The position numbers and the translations under genes are program-made. The notes under the pieces were generated by a model. That model was given only the letters and a program-made list of their open reading frames with translations, made no database searches and had not been told where the DNA came from. Positions 36,670-45,377 of a stretch of DNA of 64,000 nucleotides are shown here, one piece after another. Location of the stretch: the NCBI GenBank assembly GCA_018650285.1, contig JABIGF010000003.1:54180-118179 (forward strand). The letters are read 5' to 3'. Origin of the DNA: Methanobacteriota archaeon (GTDB lineage Archaea > Thermoplasmatota > Poseidoniia > Poseidoniales > Thalassarchaeaceae). Numbering within the stretch: position 1 is the stretch's first letter; the number at the start of each line of letters is the position of its first letter.

Positions 36670-37587
36670 ATGGATATGGCAGGAGTTAGTAAGGACACAA
36701 GCCATCTCTATGATGGTAAGGTAGTTCGCTCATCTGCACCAAGTCGTAAAGCATTAGCAGCCAAGATGACTGGCTCATCAGAGATCCCAAAGGATGCAAT
36801 TCCTGATGTCCATGTTCCTTCATTTGTTGAAAGCTTGTTTGGTGGACCTCTTGTCCCAAAGATGAAATTCCTACCTGCTGACAAAATGGTTCAAACCCTT
36901 CAGATGGCAGCAGGAGCAGTAATGATTCTGCTAGGTGTCCTAACATACATTGTCACCCCAGTTTCAGGAACCGCTTGGTTTTGGTTTGGCGAAACTATCG
37001 GAATTGAAGTCCTTGGCCTAGCAATTCACCTACTCATCGTATTAGGTGCAATCGGCTGTGGATTCTGGGGAATTTTCTCAAGAGATTCAAGATTTTTACT
37101 AATATCGTATGTTCTATTCATAATAGTTTCATTCAGATTCGCTGCAAGCAAAGTCAGTTTTGAATGGCTCAGTTTTGATGACGAACTCATTCAGAAAGTT
37201 GCCCTAGTCGCTTATGCTGTACTATTGGTAATGTACATGGAATTGACCAACGGAGTCATCCGCTTCTCAATGCTAGACACAAGCATTCGAACAGGTGAAG
37301 TCTATGTGATGAATGTCAAGAAGGTACTCACCAAATATCACATCAGCCTTGTAATTACACCAATCATTGCTGCTGCTGTAGCAATCACTACATTACTATT
37401 CAAAAATGTCATTTCAGGAATTGTGGGAGTATTCTCTGAAATTTCCGCGCTCAGATTAGAAGAAAGCGTTGAACTTGAAAGCGTCTATGGAGTTGCTCTT
37501 GGAACAATGATTGTCTTCTCCCTTGTTGCAATTGTCTTCGTTGCAGACCTACCTGGTCGCTATCAGAAGATGCGTGAAGAAAAGTAA
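36670..37587 (+). CDS. Six-span membrane protein, last gene of the MoxR cluster
   Basis: 305 residues. The N-terminal 70 residues are soluble, then about six hydrophobic helices (AAGAVMILLGVLTYIV, LAIHLLIVLGAIGCGFWGIF, FLLISYVLFIIVSFRF, LVAYAVLLVMYMEL, and two near the C-terminus). A short basic end follows. I do not recognise a family. It starts six nt after the DUF58 stop, so it is very likely co-transcribed and part of the same complex or pathway. It ends 32 nt from the convergent aspartate kinase gene. Confidence 0.8.
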   Translation: MDMAGVSKDTSHLYDGKVVRSSAPSRKALAAKMTGSSEIPKDAIPDVHVPSFVESLFGGPLVPKMKFLPADKMVQTLQMAAGAVMILLGVLTYIVTPVSGTAWFWFGETIGIEVLGLAIHLLIVLGAIGCGFWGIFSRDSRFLLISYVLFIIVSFRFAASKVSFEWLSFDDELIQKVALVAYAVLLVMYMELTNGVIRFSMLDTSIRTGEVYVMNVKKVLTKYHISLVITPIIAAAVAITTLLFKNVISGIVGVFSEISALRLEESVELESVYGVALGTMIVFSLVAIVFVADLPGRYQKMREEK

Positions 37588-37619
37588 TATTGTTTCTTCA
37601 CACGATAGTCAACATATTA

Positions 37620-38954
37620 TCAAGAGACGAGCAGATCAAGATGCTTTGCTAGTGCTAGAAGAGCACGTCGGGTTTGTGAATCTGAAACAGTATAATGTAA
37701 TGCATGGGCTCTTTTGCCCTCATCAAGATGAGTGAATTCTAAATCGGATTCATCAGCCAATAATTCTATTCGGCCCGATACTGCTTGACCTAATCCAATT
37801 GATTCACCCACCAAACAGAGAATTGCAATTGATGATCCTCGCTCTGGCGTAGGTAATCTAGGGCTCTCAGATATCAAACGAATTGCTCTTGATGCAAATC
37901 TTTCTGAAACGAGAAAACGTGCTTCATTAGGCCGAGCGCGAAGAGACCAAACACGAATACGCGCCCGCTCCAATATCATCGTCGCATCACCTACAACTTT
38001 AGCTACCGACATTACGCCTGAAAGATTCAATGTCAATGGTACGAGATGAGGGAGACACCCCACCGCCCGTACACGCGGCTCACCTGTGGCCACAGAGGGA
38101 CCAATGCAACTACCAGCACTATTTGGGTCATGTAATGGTCGTAATCGAAGAGGGATACCCTCTTTGCGCAATGGTTCCACTGCGAAGGGATGCAACATCG
38201 GTTCACTGAACAAGGCTAGTTCTTGAGCCTCAGTATACGATAGATAAGGTAAGTTTCTCGAAGGGATTGACCACCTTGGGGACAATGCCAACACCCCAGG
38301 GACATCTCTCCAAATTGTCACCTCAGAAGCGTTTACTACTGCTGCAAGAGATGTGGCTGTCAAATCAGAACCACCTCTAGCCAACACCGCAATACTATCG
38401 TCGTGTTGCCCGTACCAACCAGTTACTACGGGGACCCTTACTGGAGGCAAAGTTAGCGATTTCATTGTTTCTTCAATATTAATCACTGATTCTCCTTTTA
38501 CTTGGTGTATCTGAATGCCAATTTCCTCAGCCCACGCTGGAGCGCTATCAATACCTCTTTCTAACAAAATTGCAGCTATTGCAACACTACTAATACGCTC
38601 TCCAGCAATCAGTGCTGCTGTTCGAGATTGAACAGAAGCCTCCTCACAATTAATTTTCAAGGCCGAAGATAGAGATGAAATTGCTTCTTGAAATTTCTTA
38701 CTAAAAAATCCATCAACCAAAGTTTGCGACATCTCAAGGTGAGCCATCTCAATTGAAGCGACAAAGGCAGGGATTGTTGGTTCATCATTTCTCTCTAATC
38801 TCTCAATTATTCTGTCAGTAACGCCATAAAAAGCAGAAACTACAACAATTGTTCTCTCGCTTTCTGATTCTCTAACTCTCTGGACAATGGCGTCAACATC
38901 ATTCGATTCTTTGAGACAAGAACCTCCAAACTTGAAGATTTCAAATTCACTCAT
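37620..38954 (-). CDS. Aspartate kinase
   Basis: 444 residues from ATG 38954. The catalytic amino-acid-kinase domain begins FEIFKFGGSCLKESNDV and contains VVVSAFYGVTDRI, SRTAALIAGERISS and LARGGSDLTATSLAAVVNAS with IWRDVPGVLALSPR. The last 140 residues are ACT-like (GVMSVAKVVGDATMIL). It phosphorylates aspartate towards aspartate semialdehyde. The start overlaps the end of aroC by 8 nt (ATGAGTGA), so it belongs to the aromatic operon; semialdehyde is a substrate of the ADH synthase encoded upstream in the same operon. Upstream in-frame starts inside aroC are rejected. Confidence 0.92.
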   Translation of the reverse strand: MSEFEIFKFGGSCLKESNDVDAIVQRVRESESERTIVVVSAFYGVTDRIIERLERNDEPTIPAFVASIEMAHLEMSQTLVDGFFSKKFQEAISSLSSALKINCEEASVQSRTAALIAGERISSVAIAAILLERGIDSAPAWAEEIGIQIHQVKGESVINIEETMKSLTLPPVRVPVVTGWYGQHDDSIAVLARGGSDLTATSLAAVVNASEVTIWRDVPGVLALSPRWSIPSRNLPYLSYTEAQELALFSEPMLHPFAVEPLRKEGIPLRLRPLHDPNSAGSCIGPSVATGEPRVRAVGCLPHLVPLTLNLSGVMSVAKVVGDATMILERARIRVWSLRARPNEARFLVSERFASRAIRLISESPRLPTPERGSSIAILCLVGESIGLGQAVSGRIELLADESDLEFTHLDEGKRAHALHYTVSDSQTRRALLALAKHLDLLVS

Positions 38955-40020
38955 TAGACCACCCTCCTTTGACTGACAAATCGGCAAGAACAAGCCTAGC
39001 AGTAGCTTCAACAACCGCTACAGCACGTGGCGCAATAACTGGGTCGTGTCTTCCTGCCACTACTAATTCCTCCGTGTCCCCTGATTCTAAATTTAGAGTC
39101 TTTTGGGATTGTGCGATGCTACTTGGGGGTTTGAAATGTATCTTCACGAAAATATCTCCCCCTGTTGCCATCCCTCCAAGCGCTCCATCTGGCCTACTGC
39201 CATCAGGTTTTGGACCGTCGACCGTTGATGTCCAAGTATCGTTATGTTCGCTACCACGCATTTTACTAGCATTCAATCCTCGGCCAAATTCAATAGCCCT
39301 AGCAGCAGGTATTGCCATCAATGCTTTCGCTAATGCCGGCTCAATACCATCATACCAAGGTTCACCAAATCCTAATGGTAATCCTGAAATTCTCAATTCT
39401 ACTGAACTTCCAATTGAATCACTTTCACTTCTCATTTGTTTTACAAGAGTAATCATTTTTTCTGCAGCGATAGAATCTCTACAGCGAATACTGTCCCATA
39501 ATTCACCTTCTCCAACTGCTAATCTCTCAATCCCATCAGCAGTAACATCACCAATTGAATGGACATGTGCTTCTACCTGCCAATCAGCATTTGCTTCAAT
39601 AGGCCGACAAAGATTGGCTGCCGCGACCAAACCTGCTGTCAAACGTGCACTGTTTGAGCCGCCGCCCCTCAAATCAGAGTGCCCTTTACTGCGCACTAAC
39701 TCAGGAAGATCTGCGTGCCCAGGGCGCGGATGATTGGGCAAAAATGAGTAATCTGATGCTCTTGCATCCTTGTTTGCAATGATTAATAGTACGGGCCAAC
39801 CAGTAGTTAGTCCATCATTTACGCCTGACAGAATATGGCATTCATCATCCTCTTTTCTCTTTGATGCGAGTTGCCCTCCGGGTTTTCGATTGGACAAATC
39901 CTCAGCGAGAGATTCTGCATCAATTTCAATTCCTGCCGGAATACCTTCAACTAAAGCGCCAACAACCAAACCATGACTTTCGCCAAAGAGAGTGACAGAA
40001 ATTGAGTTGCCCAAACGCAT
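38947..40020 (-). CDS. aroC: Chorismate synthase
   Basis: 357 residues. Family signatures include GESHG near residue 14, GRPGHAD-like HPRPGHADLPELV, and RGGGSNSARLTAGLVAAA, followed by GSEHND and the C-terminal GRHDPVIAPRAVAVVEA. It converts EPSP to chorismate using reduced FMN. ATG 40020 (MRLGNSISV) is preferred to a GTG at 40026. It is fourth in the order ADHS-DHQS-AroK-AroC-aspartate kinase. FMN dependence links it to the riboflavin genes earlier in the window only in a general way. Confidence 0.96.
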   Translation of the reverse strand: MRLGNSISVTLFGESHGLVVGALVEGIPAGIEIDAESLAEDLSNRKPGGQLASKRKEDDECHILSGVNDGLTTGWPVLLIIANKDARASDYSFLPNHPRPGHADLPELVRSKGHSDLRGGGSNSARLTAGLVAAANLCRPIEANADWQVEAHVHSIGDVTADGIERLAVGEGELWDSIRCRDSIAAEKMITLVKQMRSESDSIGSSVELRISGLPLGFGEPWYDGIEPALAKALMAIPAARAIEFGRGLNASKMRGSEHNDTWTSTVDGPKPDGSRPDGALGGMATGGDIFVKIHFKPPSSIAQSQKTLNLESGDTEELVVAGRHDPVIAPRAVAVVEATARLVLADLSVKGGWSNE

Positions 40021-40042
40021 GGACACGTTTCCAACTCCCCAA

Positions 40043-40897
40043 TTACTCAGACCAAATGTCAGTGACTAGTGTTTCATGGCCACGCTGTTCACAGAGTTGA
40101 ATAATTCTCCTCAATGTAGATTCATTGTAGGCAGGGACAAATGCTGCAATTGCTGGACCTGAACCTGTAATACCTGCAGCACGCGCACCCCATACAAGCA
40201 AATCATTGGCTAATCTACGCCCTTGACCATCACCTAATGCATTAGCGGTTGCTCGGCCATTCTCTGTTAATGACACGAGAACACCACCTTGTTCAATCGC
40301 TGATATGGCTTTTTCAAATTGCGGAGACATTTGGGCAAATCGTTGAGGGTCAGGCAATAGTTCTCTATCACCTCGTGGCACAATCAATACTTTCCATTCC
40401 TCAGGTTTCGGAAAAATATCTTGTAAAATAACACCCTCTGCTGCTGGAAGATTTGGATTGACTACTTTCCAACCAGGCTCAACTGCTGCCCACGCATCAT
40501 CTACACTGCCAGTCATTGAGACGCCTGAAGCCAATTGAGCACGTGAAGATAAATCAACAATATCTGTATTCTCAAGTACCACGCCTGTTGCAGCACAAAG
40601 TGCCCTAATGCCAGCAACAGAGACTGCTGCAGAACTCTTCAATCCTTGACCAACGGGTACTGAGCTTCTAACTTGCCAAAATAATTCTTCAGCCGGTTTC
40701 TCTAAACCGGCCTCAACCCATACATCAACAACAGCAGCCAACACCCCATTTGGGTCATCAGCCCCTTTGCCCGGCTCGTTGTCGCGTAAACGGACTTTTG
40801 TTGAAAGGTCAACCCCAATGGAGCAACCATAGCCCGCACCAAGTGCATGAAGGAGACTAATGCCGCCATGGCCCTCTCCTTCACCGATTACACCCAT
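40043..40897 (-). CDS. aroK: Shikimate kinase, archaeal GHMP type
   Basis: 284 residues of the GHMP kinase superfamily, the non-orthologous shikimate kinase of archaea. The ATP-binding motif 2 is SVPVGQGLKSSAAVSVAG near 80-97; SMTGSVDDAWAAVEPG follows, and the third motif is ITGSGPAIAAF near 245. The start abuts the DHQS stop directly, and the gene precedes aroC by 22 nt. This type is a strong archaeal marker. Confidence 0.94.
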   Translation of the reverse strand: MGVIGEGEGHGGISLLHALGAGYGCSIGVDLSTKVRLRDNEPGKGADDPNGVLAAVVDVWVEAGLEKPAEELFWQVRSSVPVGQGLKSSAAVSVAGIRALCAATGVVLENTDIVDLSSRAQLASGVSMTGSVDDAWAAVEPGWKVVNPNLPAAEGVILQDIFPKPEEWKVLIVPRGDRELLPDPQRFAQMSPQFEKAISAIEQGGVLVSLTENGRATANALGDGQGRRLANDLLVWGARAAGITGSGPAIAAFVPAYNESTLRRIIQLCEQRGHETLVTDIWSE

Positions 40898-41938
40898 TCA
40901 CTTTTCCTCCACATCGCTACTGATTGCCTGACCTATATGACGTCCTATTTCGCCGCACGAGCCAAGAATCTGCATCCCCGCTTCAAGGTGCGTGACAGAG
41001 ACTGTCTTTTCAATGTTTGACATGAGGCGAACTGTCTCTGCCTGCTGTAAAAATATTTGACCATGCACATCTCCACTCTTGTAACGGACTAATAGAAGTG
41101 GTCGTGGTTCTATTTTTAAACGCCCTACTCCGACGGCACGAGAGCCTTCTAGAGACACCACTAACACCTCATCACCTGCCACCAATTCTGAAAGATATTT
41201 GGTTGAACCATCGGCCATGAGAATATACGAATGAACTGGCCCGACATTAACGCGGAATGGCCGAGGTGGGACAAATTGAGAAGTAATTGTTTCACCATGT
41301 ACTAAAGCAAATAATGCTGCACTTGAACCTGCTAATATTCCTTCACCTATTTCCAACATTTGCACGAAATCAACACACACACGGTCGCCCACGCCGCCAG
41401 GCTCAATCTCCAAGATTTCCATTTCCTGTAAGACGGGAGCCCCCATAACCATCGTTGCGCTTGACTCTTCAGCGCCACCAATCGTTGCAAGGCGCTGAGC
41501 AGCAAGTTGCTCTGCAACTTGCCACACCTCATCGTCATCTGGTAAAATAAGGGCGTCAACACCACGTTGCAATGCAAATGTTGCACCTTGAAGTTGGTCT
41601 ATTGCTGCAATCGCTGCAGCGATTTTTGTACCACTACCATCTGCTGCTGCAACTAAATTTTCTAATGGGATCATTTTCCAATCCGCACAATCAACAAGAA
41701 GCCAGTTTGCCAAACCTATGAATTCCAATGCTGCATCTTGACCTTCATCGTCCTCAATTTGAATAAAAGCACCAATTGCTCTGCCTTGATTGTCAATAAC
41801 CCCGCCTTCTTCAAGAGAATATTCACGAATATTATCATCTGAGGTGACCCATTTTGGAAGAGGATTTGTCCCCCCATTTACTACCGCATCAGCAGGACGT
41901 ATTGATTCGCCTTCACGATAGTCAAGCCAAAGTTCCAA
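40898..41938 (-). CDS. 3-dehydroquinate synthase II (archaeal, AroB')
   Basis: 346 residues, matching the archaeal dehydroquinate synthase that oxidatively deaminates and cyclises the ADH synthase product. Recognisable regions are EPGGVGDRVCVDF, LEIGEGILAGSSAALFALVHGET, PFRVNVGPVHSYIL and EPRPLLLVRY. It has no relation to bacterial AroB. The ORF lies 11 nt downstream of the ADHS stop and abuts aroK. Together with the ADHS it bypasses DAHP and erythrose 4-phosphate. Confidence 0.94.
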   Translation of the reverse strand: MELWLDYREGESIRPADAVVNGGTNPLPKWVTSDDNIREYSLEEGGVIDNQGRAIGAFIQIEDDEGQDAALEFIGLANWLLVDCADWKMIPLENLVAAADGSGTKIAAAIAAIDQLQGATFALQRGVDALILPDDDEVWQVAEQLAAQRLATIGGAEESSATMVMGAPVLQEMEILEIEPGGVGDRVCVDFVQMLEIGEGILAGSSAALFALVHGETITSQFVPPRPFRVNVGPVHSYILMADGSTKYLSELVAGDEVLVVSLEGSRAVGVGRLKIEPRPLLLVRYKSGDVHGQIFLQQAETVRLMSNIEKTVSVTHLEAGMQILGSCGEIGRHIGQAISSDVEEK

Positions 41939-41949
41939 ATTTAGTCCAC

Positions 41950-42852
41950 CTAATTGTCAAATTTGCTCAATCGGTCGCGGAATGATTCATACAAATCTTC
42001 CATTTTCTCCGCATCATCACTATCGAATTTGAAACGACCATCAGCATCCCACGGAATACCATGGACAACTTCAACAATTTCTGCAACTCTAGTGGCTGGG
42101 TCATCATCTGAAAATATCTGGCGCCCCATGCATACGCCTCCAGCCCCAGCAGCCATAGCCGCCCTCACCATTCGAACTACACCCTTGAAATCTTCTTCTT
42201 TAGCGCCACCTGATACCAAAACAGGAATTGGTACTGAAGAAGTCACCTCTTGAAATGATTCGATAGAACCAGTCCATGGCACTTTGACAACATCGCATCC
42301 CAATTCCCAACCGACGCGGGCAGCATGAGCGATACCACCTGTAACATCGCCATCCATGATATTGAGATTTTTTCCACGAGGATACATCATCCCCAGTAAT
42401 GGTACGCCCAAAAGATGGCATTCATCAGCGACAGATGCCAATGCTTGGAGCATTTCGCCCTCATATTTGTCGCCAAGGTTAACTTGCACACTTACAGCAA
42501 CTGCGCCCCTTTCAAGTGCTGAAATCACAACATTAGCAACATCACCAGCTAGAATTTTGTTCCCAGAACGCTTGCCACCATGCCTTGTTGAAATAGAAAG
42601 ATGGAGAACCCATCCGCCACGCCATGAATCATTCACATCTTCAAGATGCGATGATAATGGACCTCGCTGTGAAACGATTGCATCTGCTCCACGATTCGAA
42701 GTCAAATTGGCAACCAAAGTTCCAACATCACCAAGGCCAACAACTGGCCAATCAGATGCACCGTGGTCTATTGGAATCCAAACACCACGGCCAGTCGGCA
42801 ATATTTGCTTGAGGCGCTCCTGTTTCAATTCATCAACTGTGATTTCTGACAT
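41950..42852 (-). CDS. 2-amino-3,7-dideoxy-D-threo-hept-6-ulosonate (ADH) synthase
   Basis: 300-residue class I aldolase-fold enzyme. IPIDHGASDWPVVGL holds the conserved Asp-His, MMYPRGKN the catalytic Tyr, DVVKVPWTGS the Schiff-base Lys, and PVLVSGGAK with GAGGVCMGRQIF the phosphate-binding end. It is homologous to archaeal fructose-bisphosphate aldolase, but gene order directly before DHQ synthase II identifies ADHS, which condenses aspartate semialdehyde with a deoxy-oxo-hexose phosphate. It is first gene of the aromatic operon. A perfect hairpin lies 14 nt upstream. Confidence 0.9.
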   Translation of the reverse strand: MSEITVDELKQERLKQILPTGRGVWIPIDHGASDWPVVGLGDVGTLVANLTSNRGADAIVSQRGPLSSHLEDVNDSWRGGWVLHLSISTRHGGKRSGNKILAGDVANVVISALERGAVAVSVQVNLGDKYEGEMLQALASVADECHLLGVPLLGMMYPRGKNLNIMDGDVTGGIAHAARVGWELGCDVVKVPWTGSIESFQEVTSSVPIPVLVSGGAKEEDFKGVVRMVRAAMAAGAGGVCMGRQIFSDDDPATRVAEIVEVVHGIPWDADGRFKFDSDDAEKMEDLYESFRDRLSKFDN

Positions 42853-42866
42853 TGATTGCGCCCCTT

Positions 42867-42883
42867 CCGCCCCTACGGGGCGG
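42867..42883 (-). promoter_or_regulatory. Perfect GC-rich hairpin in the leader of the aromatic operon
   Basis: CCGCCCC-GTA-GGGGCGG (minus-strand sense) has a 7-bp stem and 3-nt loop and ends 14 nt before the ADHS ATG. A second G-rich tract, AAGGGGCG, follows and may serve as ribosome site. A leader hairpin or operator for aromatic synthesis is possible. Confidence 0.5.
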
Positions 42884-42957
42884 CGGTCATGCTATTATCA
42901 CTCCTACCTCGCAAAAATAGACATCATTCTGCAAAACTTGTAAAATGGATACTTGAG

Positions 42958-43839
42958 TCACGTTTCCCATGAACGCATTTTTGCAATTTCAGCAGCCCAA
43001 CCATCCATCCCTGATGGAGTCTCTAATGTCATCGGAATTCCATGGAATCTCTCATCCTTCATGAGACGCCTAAATGGCACTTCACCGATCTCACCTTGGG
43101 CGATTCCAGCATGTCTATCTCGCCGACTGCCGCAACCACGTAACGAATCATTGACATGAACTGCTTGAAGTGATTCTGCTGGCAACAATTCATCATACTC
43201 TTTCCACATTAAATCCCAACCTGCGTCAGTAGATATGTCATGCCCCGCTGCAAAAGCGTGACAAGTATCTAGACATACTCCTAAACGACTTCTATTTTCA
43301 GCCTTAACATATTTCATAATATCAGACAAGTGGCTGAATCTATAGCCGATATTAGTCCCTTGACCTGCCGTGTTTTCAAGCAAAATTTTCATCGCTTCTT
43401 GTCGCTCTCCGCAAAGCAAATCACCGTATAAATCCGCAGTTATTTCAAACACTGTATCAAGACTCTCAGCGATCGTTTTGACACCTTCGTCTTCACCAGC
43501 ACCAAGATGGCTACCTGGGTGAAGAACTACTCCGTGAACTCCTAATTTTTGCGACCTGTGTAACTCACTAACCAATGCCCCATGCGACTTCGTCATTTTC
43601 TCCTCAGTATCTGCAGATAAATTGATCAAATATGATGAATGAACTATCACCCTCTTCATTGAATGGTTTTCACAAGCCTGCCACCAATCTGATATTTGAG
43701 AATCGGACAACGGTTTTGGCGTCCATTGCCGTTGGTTTGCTGAAAAAATTTGGATGCAATTCGCATCTATCGAATTACCCCTCTCTGGCGCTAATTCAAC
43801 GCCTCCAGCTGCTGAAACATGTGCGCCTAACCACCGCAT
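42958..43839 (-). CDS. nfo: Endonuclease IV (AP endonuclease)
   Basis: 293 residues with every metal ligand motif of Nfo: VHSSYLINL, LHPGSHLG, LLENTAGQG, CLDTCHAFAAGHD, VHVNDS, RDRHAGIAQG and TLETPSG. It cleaves abasic sites and some oxidised 3' ends in base excision repair using three Zn2+. Length is standard. Its start is preceded by the HTH_10 gene end by 7 nt, so they may be co-transcribed. It is the canonical counterpart of the diverged protein at 1-1053. Confidence 0.96.
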   Translation of the reverse strand: MRWLGAHVSAAGGVELAPERGNSIDANCIQIFSANQRQWTPKPLSDSQISDWWQACENHSMKRVIVHSSYLINLSADTEEKMTKSHGALVSELHRSQKLGVHGVVLHPGSHLGAGEDEGVKTIAESLDTVFEITADLYGDLLCGERQEAMKILLENTAGQGTNIGYRFSHLSDIMKYVKAENRSRLGVCLDTCHAFAAGHDISTDAGWDLMWKEYDELLPAESLQAVHVNDSLRGCGSRRDRHAGIAQGEIGEVPFRRLMKDERFHGIPMTLETPSGMDGWAAEIAKMRSWET

Positions 43840-43846
43840 CTAGAAA

Positions 43847-44524
43847 TCACTCACCGTTCAAATCATCATCAAGTAGGGACGGATCACCATGAAGGAAATA
43901 TTCAATAATCGTTGATTCTGCCTTAATTAAATGTTCAGAAACAGTGCTTCTACCTAGGTCCATCTTATCTGCTAATTCACCTAAATTAATTTCTCTTGGA
44001 GTGTTATACCAACCTGAATTGAAAGCTTCTCTCAATACTTCCATCTGTTTATCTGAAATAACTTGATTTCCTCTAAAATCTGTTTGAGAAATTGTAGTTG
44101 CTGAAATCCTATCGGGTTTCAACATCATACGCGCCGCTGTCGTAACAATTTTTATTGAAAGTGGGCTCCCCCTCAAAATGTAAAATAATCCCTCTTCATT
44201 GAGGCATGAACCGGGTTTAACTGTCAACCTACCAACTTTTGCAGAAACCATATTCAAAGGGTGTCTCAATTCGGCAATAAACATCCATGCAGGGTCAAAA
44301 TTATTAGGTTCTGTTAATATTTCTTTAACTAGATAATCATCGGTATTGTTCAAATCCCAAGGTGTTTTCCCAGGCTTACATATACCTCTTAGAAAACAGG
44401 AAACTACTTTATTTGTTCTATTTTCATAGCCCATGAAAACAATTTTTTCAAAAATATCGGATACAACCGAAACACGGTCAAGAGCAAGACGATGACGTTT
44501 CCAAAAAAGTGTGACTTCGCGCAC
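43847..44524 (-). CDS. Bat-type HTH_10 transcriptional regulator (paralogue)
   Basis: 225 residues, GTG start at 44524 (MREVTLFWKRHR). The N-terminal 150 residues are of unknown fold; the C-terminal HTH_10 module reads SDKQMEVLREAFNSGWYNTP, then ADKMDLGRSTVSEHLIKAES. It shares N-terminal signature, GTG start, length and domain order with 22703-23341. It is transcribed divergently from the ABC exporter operon, and their shared intergenic region carries an 8-bp inverted repeat, so it probably controls itself and the exporter. The nfo gene follows 7 nt downstream. Confidence 0.88.
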   Translation of the reverse strand: MREVTLFWKRHRLALDRVSVVSDIFEKIVFMGYENRTNKVVSCFLRGICKPGKTPWDLNNTDDYLVKEILTEPNNFDPAWMFIAELRHPLNMVSAKVGRLTVKPGSCLNEEGLFYILRGSPLSIKIVTTAARMMLKPDRISATTISQTDFRGNQVISDKQMEVLREAFNSGWYNTPREINLGELADKMDLGRSTVSEHLIKAESTIIEYFLHGDPSLLDDDLNGE

Positions 44525-44557
44525 AAATTGACCCCCGGGAATGCTCCACGAAAGCCA

Positions 44558-44610
44558 CCACTATTCAAGAATCACCCTCTCTTGAGAAATGTGGTAAAGT
44601 GAAATAGTGG
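44558..44610. promoter_or_regulatory. Long inverted repeat between regulator and ABC exporter
   Basis: CCACTATT (44558-44565) is matched by AATAGTGG (44603-44610), 37 nt apart, in the 163-nt divergent region. Inside it CAAGA and TCTTG (44566-44584) can also pair. It is a candidate two-site operator for the HTH_10 regulator, or a cruciform/leader structure. Confidence 0.45.
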
Positions 44611-44687
44611 AATTATTCGTTTAGTACGTCAGACTGATGATACCGTTATCTATTCATAGTGGCAACTATTCGCAAACGGTGATAGTA

Positions 44688-45368
44688 ATGGCACTAGTTG
44701 AAATTTCAGGAATGAAGCGACATTATGTGATGGCATCCGAGACAGTCAAAGCACTTGACGGGATTGATTTGAGTATTGAAAAGGGAGAAAGAATCATCCT
44801 ACTAGGACCATCAGGTTCAGGTAAGACTACTCTACTGAATTGTGTAGCGGCATTAGACAATCCTACCGATGGAAGTTATTCTTTTGACGGCTCAGAAGTA
44901 CCCCGCGGGCATGCGGAGAAAATGACCACCTTCCGCAGAGACAATATTGGCTATGTCTTCCAATTCTTCAACCTTCTACAAGACCTCACTGTATTGGAAA
45001 ATATCCTACTTATTCAGGAATTATCCGGTGGACGAAACAAGGAGCGCGCTGTAGAATTACTATCCTTGGTTGGCCTTGAAGGCGAAATTGACCGATTCCC
45101 AGCTGAAATAAGTGGTGGCCAACAACAGCGTGTTGCGATTGCTAGAAGTTTAGCCAAAAGCCCGAAGTTATTGTTAGGGGACGAACTCACTGGCAATCTA
45201 GACTCTACCACTTCATCTAAAGTGATGGAGGTGCTTGTCAAAGCGTGCGAAGCAGAAGACATCACTGTCATCATGGTGACTCACGATGAAAACCTTGCAA
45301 AATATGCTACAAGAGTTGTGCGCCTAGATAGTGGGAAAATAATTTCAGATGAAAAGGTAAACAATTGA
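44688..45368 (+). CDS. ABC transporter ATPase, MacB/LolD type
   Basis: 226 residues. Walker A LGPSGSGKTTLLN, Q-loop FQFFNLLQDLTVLEN, signature ISGGQQQRVAIARSL, Walker B LLLGDELTGNLD and H-loop VTHDENLAKYA. The usual DEPTGNLD reads DELTGNLD. ATG 44688 (MALVEISGMKRHY) is chosen; an in-frame ATG at 44637 would add 17 residues and lies within the regulatory region. The permease gene follows 10 nt later. It drives FtsX/MacB-type mechanotransmission or export. Confidence 0.94.
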   Translation: MALVEISGMKRHYVMASETVKALDGIDLSIEKGERIILLGPSGSGKTTLLNCVAALDNPTDGSYSFDGSEVPRGHAEKMTTFRRDNIGYVFQFFNLLQDLTVLENILLIQELSGGRNKERAVELLSLVGLEGEIDRFPAEISGGQQQRVAIARSLAKSPKLLLGDELTGNLDSTTSSKVMEVLVKACEAEDITVIMVTHDENLAKYATRVVRLDSGKIISDEKVNN

Positions 45369-45377
45369 GGTGAACAA

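Noticed and set aside
38969..39733. Open frame of about 254 codons antisense to chorismate synthase
   Set aside because: Ser/Pro/Ala-rich translation without family features; it mirrors the codon use of the well-supported aroC on the other strand.
41950..42852. Class I fructose-bisphosphate aldolase
   Set aside because: The fold and catalytic residues are shared, but the position as first gene of the DHQS II-AroK-AroC operon fits ADH synthase better.
42356..42943. Open frame of about 195 codons antisense to ADH synthase
   Set aside because: Shadow of a well-supported gene, low-complexity composition, no recognisable motifs.
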